Assembly: GCA_002362575.1 (NCBI GenBank)
Contig: DEUM01000068.1
Location: 1 to 37,010 of the forward strand
Origin: Lachnoclostridium sp. UBA3262
Lineage (GTDB): Bacteria > Bacillota > Clostridia > Lachnospirales > Lachnospiraceae
Direction of reading: 5' to 3'
DNA: 37,010 nucleotides
Below the pieces are notes generated by a model. That model had not been told where the DNA came from. It searched no databases and was given only the letters and a program-made list of their open reading frames with translations. The position numbers and the translations under genes are program-made. Shown here one piece after another: positions 8,531 through 15,501 of this stretch (position 1 is its first letter; each line of letters begins with the position of its first letter).

Positions 8531-10702
8531 ATGTCAAAGGTAAGTATTGTAATTCCTTTTTGGAAGGGAATAGCGTATTTGAGAGATTGTGTGCAGAGCA
8601 TAGATAACCAGCAGCTTTCCGATTATGAAATTCTTTTAGTCTGTGATTCTGGCGCCGATGACATTCCAGAAGACATACAGAGACACCCGTTGATAGAGAT
8701 AGAGCGGTTGAATGGAGAGCATCCGTTTGGACCGGGGCGCTGTCGCAATGTAGGCATGCGCCTGTGTCAGGGGAAATATGTATATTTTATAGATAGCGAT
8801 GATTATTTGCTAGAGGGAACGCTTTCTTCCATGCTTGAATTAGCAGAGCAGAAAGAGGCTTATGCTGTTGCGGGGGCATTAGTTGGCAGTTGGTTCAGTT
8901 TAAAAAACTATCAGTCGGATCGAGTGGTGCAGGAATGTGATTTGTCGGGGATGAAACCACTGGATGAGGTTTTGGAAGAACGATTCCGCCGGAGAATTTC
9001 CGCAACACATTTACTGATAGAGAGAGACTTACTGGAGCAAAATGATATAACATTTCCGGAGCAGTTTTTGCATTACAGCGACATGCCTTTTGTTGTAAGG
9101 GTGTATCAGGTGGCTAAAAAAAGAGCATGGTATCAGGGAGAAGCGGTTTATGTATCCAGATATCATAATGATACGATTCATCTTCCTGCTCTTTCCGATA
9201 CTATTACAAAGGAGAGTGCAGAGGCGTTTCTTTGCCGTTACAGAGAGTGCTGCTCTTTACTGTCTGCAGAGGATACGAGGTGGCAGGAGATACTGGACAG
9301 GCAGTTGATGACGTATGTGTTAAAGCAGTTTCCGGCTCGGATTGACAGGGAGAAAGTGCAGGATTTCTGCAAGGTTTTGCGGGAGATGAGTGATTTCCGA
9401 AAGAGGCAGAAGGAGTTTTCATTTTGGGAAAAAAGAAAATTGGGGGCAATTCGTAAAGGGAATGATAGGTTCGGGTGTCTGGCTGATAAAATTAGTACAT
9501 TTCTGAAGAAGAAACAGGGAATAATCGGAAGCCGGATTCAGATATACCGGGTTTTTGAACATTTCATTTTTAATAAAATGCCAGTGCGAAAAGACTGGAT
9601 AATTTTTGAAAGTTTTTTTGGGAAAAGTTATTCAGACAGCCCAAAATATTTGTATGAATATATGCAGAAGATTTATGGAAAGAAGTTCCGGTATATATGG
9701 GTGCTAAATCAAGGTTCTATCTCATTGAAAGAAAGTGGAAAACATAAAGTATGTAAAAGAGAAAGCCTTCGCTATATGTACTATATGTCGCGCTGTGGGT
9801 ATAAGATATTTAATGTACGTCAGCCCGGCTGGTATAAGAAACGGCAGGGAGTAGTTTTTCTGGAGACATGGCATGGAACTCCGCTGAAGAAGTTGGGCTT
9901 TGATATGCGGGATGTATATACTTTTAATCAACGCTTAAAGATGGTACTTTATGAGCAGGCGAAGGAATGGAATTATCTCGTTTCAGCAAATCGTTTTTCA
10001 ACAGATGTATTTGCGCGGGCGTTCGAATATAATAGAAATCAAATTCTGGAATACGGTTATCCAAGAAATGATATTCTGTATGCAGAGAATAAGGATGAGA
10101 TTGCGGCGGAAGTAAAGCGTGAGCTTGGAATTCCAGAGGGGAAGCGTGTTATTTTATACGCACCGACATGGCGGGATAAGCAGTATTACGAATCCAATAA
10201 GAACGATTATCAGTTTTCGCTGGCGATTGACTTTAAGCGTCTTCAGGAGGAGTTTGGCAGGGATAGCGTAATTTTACTCCGGACACACTACTATGTGGCA
10301 AAGGTGCTGGATTTATCGGAGTATGAGGGCTTTGTCTATAGCGGTATAGATTATGAGGATGTATCAAGGCTGTATCTGGCGTCGGATATTTGCATTACGG
10401 ACTATTCCTCGGTGTTTTTTGATTATGCAAACCTAAGGCGTCCATTGCTGTTTTTCGTATATGATTATGAAGAATACGCAGATGAGGTAAGGGGGCTTTA
10501 CATTGATATGGAGAAGGAGCTTCCGGGGCCGATTTTAAAGACCAACGATGAGCTGATAGAGGCTCTCAGGGATATCTCCGCGGTGGAAGAAAAATATAGT
10601 GAGCGGTACGAGGATTTTTATAACCGTTTCTGTAATGTGGATGACGGACACGCCTCGGAGAGAATTATAGAAAAGGTCTTTGGCGAAAGAGAAAGTAAAT
10701 GA
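8531..10702 (+). CDS. Two-domain GT2 glycosyltransferase / CDP-glycerol glycerophosphotransferase (array copy 3)
   Basis: 723 residues from ATG at 8531, three bases after the stop of copy 2; no strong AGGAGG precedes it, so translational coupling is likely. The GT2 domain has SIVIPFWKGIAYLRD, PGRCRNVG and FIDSDDYL, and closes with RYHNDTIHLPAL. A long, basic, helical-looking linker (residues ~250-355) joins it to the transferase domain, with SFFGKSYSDSPKYL, TWHGTPLKKL (His near 448), GYPRNDIL, YAPTWRDKQYY, LLRTHYY and CITDYSSVFFDYANLRRP. It is clearly more divergent than copies 1 and 2, so it probably has a different donor sugar or acceptor. No membrane helix is seen. The product is expected to be a cytoplasmic or peripheral enzyme of surface-polymer synthesis. 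Confidence 0.88.
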   Translation: MSKVSIVIPFWKGIAYLRDCVQSIDNQQLSDYEILLVCDSGADDIPEDIQRHPLIEIERLNGEHPFGPGRCRNVGMRLCQGKYVYFIDSDDYLLEGTLSSMLELAEQKEAYAVAGALVGSWFSLKNYQSDRVVQECDLSGMKPLDEVLEERFRRRISATHLLIERDLLEQNDITFPEQFLHYSDMPFVVRVYQVAKKRAWYQGEAVYVSRYHNDTIHLPALSDTITKESAEAFLCRYRECCSLLSAEDTRWQEILDRQLMTYVLKQFPARIDREKVQDFCKVLREMSDFRKRQKEFSFWEKRKLGAIRKGNDRFGCLADKISTFLKKKQGIIGSRIQIYRVFEHFIFNKMPVRKDWIIFESFFGKSYSDSPKYLYEYMQKIYGKKFRYIWVLNQGSISLKESGKHKVCKRESLRYMYYMSRCGYKIFNVRQPGWYKKRQGVVFLETWHGTPLKKLGFDMRDVYTFNQRLKMVLYEQAKEWNYLVSANRFSTDVFARAFEYNRNQILEYGYPRNDILYAENKDEIAAEVKRELGIPEGKRVILYAPTWRDKQYYESNKNDYQFSLAIDFKRLQEEFGRDSVILLRTHYYVAKVLDLSEYEGFVYSGIDYEDVSRLYLASDICITDYSSVFFDYANLRRPLLFFVYDYEEYADEVRGLYIDMEKELPGPILKTNDELIEALRDISAVEEKYSERYEDFYNRFCNVDDGHASERIIEKVFGERESK

Positions 10703-10727
10703 AGGAAAAATAAGCAGGAAAGGGGAA

Positions 10728-11957
10728 ATGAGAGTGGGCAGATGGCTCTATAGAACTGCAAAAAACATGGTAGTTCTTTTCTATCGTCTTATGTGCTGGC
10801 TGTTTCCGGTAAAGGCAAACCGGATTGTATTTGACAGCAGCTTAGGAAAGAGCTATGCGGGGAATCCCAAGCATATTTATGAGCATTTAGTAGCAAATGG
10901 GTATGACATTAAATGGGATTGTATCTGGTTTTATGAGAAAGAGAAATATAGTATACCCGGTATGAGCAGACAGGTACAGTACGGACGTATGCGTTATTTG
11001 TATTATATGGCGACTGCAAAGGTCTGGGTGTTTGACAGCCGTCAGCCGGAATTTCTTATACGAAGAAAGGGAACCTACTATATCCAGACATGGCACGGAA
11101 CGCCTCTGAAAAAGCTGGCGCTCGATATGGAAGATGTATTTATGGTAGGTGAGAGTGATATTTTTTCCTATAAAGAACATTTTGTGAAAAATGTACACAC
11201 GTGGGATTATCTGATTTCACAGAACCCATTTTCCAGTACGACATTCCAGAGAGCATTTGATTTTAAGAAAAAAATGCTTGAGATTGGTTATCCGCGAAAC
11301 GATATTTTATTTCGCGAAAATACGCCGGAAAGTATGCGCAGATACCGCAGGAGTCTGGGACTGCCGTTGGATAAAAAGGTTATTTTGTATGCACCTACGT
11401 GGCGTGATGATGAATTTTCAGAAGATGATAAATATGAATTTCGTCCGCAGATTTCTTTTGAAACCCTGCAGCGGGAGCTGGGGGACGAGTACATTATGGT
11501 CGTCAAGTATCACTATCTGATTATGGATGCAGTGGACTGGTCGCCATATGAGGGATTTATTTATCATTTTGACCAGAGCCGGGATATCGCCGAATTATTT
11601 CTTGTATCCGACATATTGGTTACCGATTATTCTTCTGTTATGTTTGACTTTAGTATTTTGAGACGTCCTATGTTTTTCTTTGCCTATGATTTTTATAAAT
11701 ATAAAAATGAGCTTCGCGGTTTTTATTTCAGTTACCGGAAGGAGATGCCGGGACCGATATCGTCGACTACGGAGGAACTGATTGAGGATATCCGCACCTA
11801 TGATGCGGCAGAATATGAGGAGCGCTACCGCAAATTCTGTGAGAAATATAACTCCATTGACGATGGAAAGGCATCCGGTCATGTGCTGGATTTGATTCAT
11901 TCATTGATACCGCAAAAACGACAGGATGTGTTTTATGACGCAGAGGATTGTAATTAG
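10728..11957 (+). CDS. Single-domain CDP-glycerol glycerophosphotransferase (TagB-like, array copy 4)
   Basis: 409 residues from ATG at 10728; an in-frame GTG at 10734 with AAGGGG eight bases upstream is an equally plausible start. A longer frame from TTG at 10680 would overlap copy 3 and has no ribosome site. The GT2 domain of the neighbours is absent. The N-terminus is basic and amphipathic (RWLYRTAKNMVVLFYRL), as in membrane-associated TagB proteins. Family motifs are SSLGKSYAGNPKHI, TWHGTPLKKL (His near 123), GYPRNDIL, YAPTWRDDEF and VTDYSSVMFDFSILRRP. The second His motif reads VVKYHYL instead of LLRTHYF. A length near 400 is typical of TagB-type priming enzymes that add the first glycerol-phosphate, so a priming rather than polymerising role is a reasonable inference. 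Confidence 0.85.
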   Translation: MRVGRWLYRTAKNMVVLFYRLMCWLFPVKANRIVFDSSLGKSYAGNPKHIYEHLVANGYDIKWDCIWFYEKEKYSIPGMSRQVQYGRMRYLYYMATAKVWVFDSRQPEFLIRRKGTYYIQTWHGTPLKKLALDMEDVFMVGESDIFSYKEHFVKNVHTWDYLISQNPFSSTTFQRAFDFKKKMLEIGYPRNDILFRENTPESMRRYRRSLGLPLDKKVILYAPTWRDDEFSEDDKYEFRPQISFETLQRELGDEYIMVVKYHYLIMDAVDWSPYEGFIYHFDQSRDIAELFLVSDILVTDYSSVMFDFSILRRPMFFFAYDFYKYKNELRGFYFSYRKEMPGPISSTTEELIEDIRTYDAAEYEERYRKFCEKYNSIDDGKASGHVLDLIHSLIPQKRQDVFYDAEDCN

Positions 11958-11972
11958 AAGAGGAGGAAGATT

Positions 11973-12446
11973 ATGGAAACGATTACAAGCTTTACAGTAG
12001 ACCACATGAGATTGCTGCCGGGAATTTATGTCAGCAGAAAGGACAGCACAGGACATGATATTGTAACCACCTTTGACATTCGGATGACAAGACCGAATTT
12101 TGAGCCTGTTATGAATACGGCGGAGGTACATACGATTGAGCATCTGGGAGCTACTTTTCTTAGAAATCATAAAGAAATGGCAGATAAGGTTGTGTATTTT
12201 GGGCCAATGGGCTGCCGGACGGGATTTTATCTGATTCTTGCCGGTGACTATGAGTCAATCAATATCGTGCCGTTAGTGCGGGAAATGTTTGAATTTATCA
12301 AGGATTTTCATGACGAGGTTCCGGGTGCTGCGCCAGAGTGCTGTGGCAATTATCTGGATATGAATCTTCCTATGGCAAATTATCTGGCAGAGAAGTTTAT
12401 TGAAGAAGTGTTGGACGGCATTACACCGGACCGTTTGGAATATTAG
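11973..12446 (+). CDS. luxS: S-ribosylhomocysteine lyase
   Basis: 157 residues, the usual LuxS length. It cleaves S-ribosylhomocysteine to homocysteine and DPD, the precursor of autoinducer-2, in the activated-methyl cycle. The metal-binding motif HTIEH (His53, His57, with catalytic Glu56) is intact. The third metal ligand is Cys124 in ECCGNY, and the catalytic Cys is Cys81 in GPMGCRTG. GGAGGAAG sits just upstream. It starts 15 bases after the glycerophosphotransferase array and on the same strand, so it may be read from the same transcript, although no functional link is established. Its stop is followed within four bases by the first palindromic element, which could act as a 3' hairpin on the mRNA. 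No pfs/mtnN partner is present in the window. Confidence 0.97.
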   Translation: METITSFTVDHMRLLPGIYVSRKDSTGHDIVTTFDIRMTRPNFEPVMNTAEVHTIEHLGATFLRNHKEMADKVVYFGPMGCRTGFYLILAGDYESINIVPLVREMFEFIKDFHDEVPGAAPECCGNYLDMNLPMANYLAEKFIEEVLDGITPDRLEY

Positions 12447-12448
12447 TA

Positions 12449-12745
12449 TGACGGTGGCAGGTATCCTACCGTTTCTTGTCCGGGATATCACTCCCAGCGA
12501 AAAATAAATTGTTTTCTTCGTTTACAAAAGAATTCCACCGCCCTTCGCAAAACTCGTTGTCTGCACTGTCGTTTTTCCTGCCTTTTGGCAGCGTGGCGGC
12601 TCTAGTGAGAACGCACTGCCAAAAGGCAGAAAACGACAGCAGACATCTCAGACAATGCTCGGGCGGCGTATTTGTAAACGAAGGAAACATAATTTTTCGG
12701 GGAGTGATATAAGGACAAGAAACCTTAGGATATCTGCCACCGTCA
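12449..12745. repeat. ~295-base imperfect palindromic element, copy A
   Basis: The outer ~75 bases at each end are inverted repeats. The left end starts TGACGGTGGCAGGTATCCTA and the right end, read in reverse complement, starts TGACGGTGGCAGATATCCTA, continuing through GTTTCTTGTCC, ATATCACTCCC, GAAAAAT and CTTCGTTTAC. The inner halves also pair partially, each ending near a small CTGCCTTTTGGCAG or CTGCCAAAAGGCAG palindrome. The whole element can therefore fold into one long hairpin. No transposase is encoded inside. A second copy, in the opposite orientation, is at 20303-20603. It looks like a MITE or other non-autonomous palindromic repeat; a clear target-site duplication is not visible. Confidence 0.85.
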
Positions 12746-12831
12746 ATCTACAAACAGAATATTTTAAAGTCCCTTTGCATACTTATAGTAAAAATGATAG
12801 CAATAGCTTGTTTCAAAGGCAGGGACGGAAA

Positions 12832-13287
12832 ATGTTAGAATGGGATAACCGGGTTCAGGATAATCACAGTGTGCAGGTTTTGAAAGCGGTTATTCCATTT
12901 TTTGATATTGCCATCGGCGAGACTGTGGATATGGAAGGGCTTTTGGGCGCTGTCCGCCAGTATGCGAGCAGGAAAGAACGACAAATCATTGATATGATTC
13001 TGCAGTTGTTTCAAATGCGCCGCATGATGTCCATGATGCAGATGATGCGGACGATGCAGGCGGCACAGGAAGCGCAGGGCGAGCAGGGAGCAGATGACGG
13101 CGGTTTCTCGCCGGATATGTTCGACATGATGAAGACAATGCTCCCGCCGGAACAGCAGGGGACGTTAGATATGGCGGCGGCCATGATGTCTATGATGCAG
13201 ATGGGAGAGGGTGAAAACCCTGAGTCTGAGTCCGAACCGGAGGAGGAAGCTAGGGAAGAAGGACAGGATGAGTCAGTCAATTTTTGA
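12832..13287 (+). CDS. Methionine-rich protein of unknown function
   Basis: I do not recognise the family. 151 residues from ATG at 12832. The reading frame stays open back to 12655, but that part lies in palindrome copy A and is not credible as protein. The ribosome site is weak (AGGGACGGA). About 21 of 151 residues are Met, clustered in two stretches (RRMMSMMQMMRTM near residue 65 and AAAMMSMMQM near 118), and the C-terminus is very acidic (ESESEPEEEAREE). The N-terminal third (VLKAVIPFFDIAIGE) looks like a folded hydrophobic helix. No signal peptide is seen. Its last 20 bases overlap the next gene, suggesting translational coupling and a two-protein unit. The Met-rich helices could be protein-binding surfaces; metal binding or chaperone-like roles are guesses. 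Confidence 0.7.
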   Translation: MLEWDNRVQDNHSVQVLKAVIPFFDIAIGETVDMEGLLGAVRQYASRKERQIIDMILQLFQMRRMMSMMQMMRTMQAAQEAQGEQGADDGGFSPDMFDMMKTMLPPEQQGTLDMAAAMMSMMQMGEGENPESESEPEEEAREEGQDESVNF

Positions 13288-13543
13288 ACAGTATGATATT
13301 TTCAAGACAATGAATCCCATAAAGATTCAGGTAATGAAGGAGCTGGCAGAAAATATGAAGGGGAAGCAGATGAAGGACGCCGCTCCGCTTCTTATTGCAG
13401 CGAGCAATAAGCTGAAAAGCAATAATCTGTCATTTACCCCGGAGGAGGCCAGCGTACTCATGGAGATACTCACAAAGGATATGAGCCCGCAGGAAAAAGC
13501 AAAGGTGGAAATGATGAAAAATATTGTTCGAAAAAGGCAGTAG
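13268..13543 (+). CDS. Small helical protein of unknown function, coupled to the Met-rich gene
   Basis: 91 residues from ATG at 13268, overlapping the end of the previous gene by 20 bases, with GGAAGAAGGA as a likely ribosome site inside that gene. Composition is Lys, Glu and Met rich and probably all-helical, with amphipathic segments such as ELAENMKGKQMKDAAPLLIA and FTPEEASVLMEILTKDM. No transmembrane helix, Cys motif or recognised domain is seen. The overlap and shared Met-rich, helical character suggest that its product works with that of the upstream gene. A 67-base gap follows before potA, which probably begins a new transcript. Confidence 0.75.
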   Translation: MSQSIFEQYDIFKTMNPIKIQVMKELAENMKGKQMKDAAPLLIAASNKLKSNNLSFTPEEASVLMEILTKDMSPQEKAKVEMMKNIVRKRQ

Positions 13544-13610
13544 AACATTTTGCACTTTTATGATAAGATAGAGCTAATTTGCAATACAAGATAGAAATGA
13601 GTGATGGCAC

Positions 13611-14681
13611 ATGTCGGAAAAGTGGATTGAGTTAAAAAATATTTCAAAATCCTTTGACGGGGATATGGTTCTAGACCAGTTAAACCTTGATATTCATGAA
13701 AATGAATTTGTTACCCTGCTGGGACCGAGCGGTTGTGGAAAAACGACCACACTTCGTATTATGGGTGGTTTTGAAACGCCGGACGAGGGGCAGGTGCTTT
13801 TAAATGGATTAGATATTGCCCGTGTTCCGGCAAATAAAAGGCCAATCAATACGGTATTTCAGAAATATGCGCTATTTTCTCATATGGATGTAGCAGAAAA
13901 TATTGCCTTTGGGCTCAAGATAAAGAAAAAGTCAAAAGAGTATATTGAGAAGAAAATCCGGTACGCCCTGAAGCTTGTGAACCTCGAAGGCTTTGAGAGG
14001 CGTATGCCGGATTCGCTGAGCGGGGGGCAGCAGCAGCGTATTGCCATCGCAAGAGCCATTGTGAATGAGCCAAAGATTCTTCTTTTGGATGAGCCGCTGG
14101 GGGCGCTGGACTTAAAACTGCGTCAGGAAATGCAGTATGAGTTAATCCGGCTGAAAGAGGAGCTTGGCATTACCTTTGTCTATGTGACGCATGATCAGGA
14201 GGAAGCCCTGACAATGTCTGACCGCATTGTCGTCATGAATCAGGGGTATATCCAGCAGGTCGGTACGCCGGAGGATATTTACAATGAGCCGCAGAATGCG
14301 TTTGTGGCAGATTTTATTGGTGACAGCAACATTCTTTCTGCTACGATGATTCGGGACAAGAAGGTTAATATTCAGGGGCAGGAATTTGACTGCGTGGACG
14401 TCGGATTCGGTGAGAATAATCCGGTTGATGTAGTCATCCGTCCTGAAGATTTAATTCTGGTGCCGCCGGAAAAGGGGATGCTGAGGGGCAGGGTGGTTTC
14501 TCTGATTTTTAAAGGGGTTCATTATGAAATGGAAGTAGAATCTCTCGGATTTACGTGGCTCGTACACAGCACCCATCTGGCAGAGGTGGGAAAAGAGGTA
14601 GGGCTGTTTGTAGATCCGTTTAATATACAGATTATGAAGAAGCCGGCGAATGAGGCGGAGGAGGCACTGCGTGATGAATAG
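13611..14681 (+). CDS. potA: Spermidine/putrescine ABC transporter ATPase
   Basis: 356 residues. The Walker A motif GPSGCGKT is at 38-45, the ABC signature LSGGQQQ begins at 135, Walker B LLLDE is at 156-160 followed by PLGALD, and the switch His is in YVTHDQEEA. The C-terminal ~110 residues form the TOBE regulatory region (VVIRPEDLILVPPEKG), typical of PotA and related importers. It would energise uptake of polyamines through the PotB/PotC channel at the inner face of the membrane. Identity as PotA rather than another MalK-like ATPase rests on the adjacent potB and potCD. The ribosome site is weak (GATGG). The final 8 bases overlap the start of potB. Confidence 0.93.
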   Translation: MSEKWIELKNISKSFDGDMVLDQLNLDIHENEFVTLLGPSGCGKTTTLRIMGGFETPDEGQVLLNGLDIARVPANKRPINTVFQKYALFSHMDVAENIAFGLKIKKKSKEYIEKKIRYALKLVNLEGFERRMPDSLSGGQQQRIAIARAIVNEPKILLLDEPLGALDLKLRQEMQYELIRLKEELGITFVYVTHDQEEALTMSDRIVVMNQGYIQQVGTPEDIYNEPQNAFVADFIGDSNILSATMIRDKKVNIQGQEFDCVDVGFGENNPVDVVIRPEDLILVPPEKGMLRGRVVSLIFKGVHYEMEVESLGFTWLVHSTHLAEVGKEVGLFVDPFNIQIMKKPANEAEEALRDE

Positions 14682-15501
14682 TGAGAAAAAACTGCGGGTG
14701 TTTTCTTATCCCTATGTGATATGGATGGCAATTTTTGTCATTGTTCCCCTGATTATTATGGCGTATTACGGGCTTACGACGAAAGAGGGGGCATTTACCC
14801 TTGAGAATATAAAGAGTATTGCCGAGCCGGTTCATCTAAAAGCACTGTGGACGGCAATCCGGCTTTCTGTCATCTGTACGGCAGTCTGCTTTCTGCTTGC
14901 GCTTCCACTGGCGCTTGTGATACGGGGGCTTCATATTCGGAGCAATGGCTTTATTATATTCATCTTTATTCTTCCGATGTGGATGAACTTTCTGCTCCGT
15001 ACTATAGCATGGCAGTCACTGCTTGAGAGAACCGGCGTGATTAATGCTGTTCTTTCTTTTTTCGGATTGCCGGAACAAAATATGATAAATACAGAGGGAG
15101 CAATTGTACTCGGCATGGTATATAATTATCTGCCGTTTATGGTGCTGCCTATTTATAATGCTCTCGCTAAAATCAGTCAGGACACGTTTGACGCGGCAAA
15201 GGACTTAGGCGCCGGCTCGTGGCAGACGATGCGTCGTATTACGCTTCCGCTAATTTTTCCGGGCATTGTCAGTGGAAGCACTATGGTATTTGTGCCGGCA
15301 TTGACCACCTTTGCCCTGTCTGATTTGCTCGGCGGTGCAAAGATACAGCTTATTGGCAATGTAATTGAGCAGTCATTTACTACGGCAAATGACTGGAATC
15401 TGGGTGCAGGGCTGTCGTTTGTCCTGATGATTCTCGTGCTTGTCAGTATGGCGGTTATGTCAAAGTATGATAAGACCGGAGAGGGGGCAGGCATATGGTA
15501 A
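14674..15501 (+). CDS. potB: Spermidine/putrescine ABC transporter permease PotB
   Basis: 275 residues from ATG at 14674, overlapping the end of potA and preceded by GGAGGAGG inside that gene; the longer frame from 14650 adds only an implausible basic leader. About six hydrophobic helices are visible, starting with IWMAIFVIVPLIIMAYYGL. The cytoplasmic EAA loop that contacts the ATPase is DAAKDLGAGSWQTMRRITLP around residues 178-198. Together with PotC it forms the transmembrane path for polyamine import. It overlaps the next gene by 7 bases, so the operon is tightly coupled. Confidence 0.93.
   Translation: MNSEKKLRVFSYPYVIWMAIFVIVPLIIMAYYGLTTKEGAFTLENIKSIAEPVHLKALWTAIRLSVICTAVCFLLALPLALVIRGLHIRSNGFIIFIFILPMWMNFLLRTIAWQSLLERTGVINAVLSFFGLPEQNMINTEGAIVLGMVYNYLPFMVLPIYNALAKISQDTFDAAKDLGAGSWQTMRRITLPLIFPGIVSGSTMVFVPALTTFALSDLLGGAKIQLIGNVIEQSFTTANDWNLGAGLSFVLMILVLVSMAVMSKYDKTGEGAGIW

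Noticed and set aside
10680..10727. TTG start for the single-domain glycerophosphotransferase
   Set aside because: It would overlap the end of the previous gene by 23 bases without a ribosome site; the ATG at 10728 or the GTG at 10734 is better placed.
12655..12831. N-terminal extension of the Met-rich gene back to 12655
   Set aside because: The frame runs through palindrome copy A with no ribosome site, and the resulting sequence is unlike the rest of the protein.
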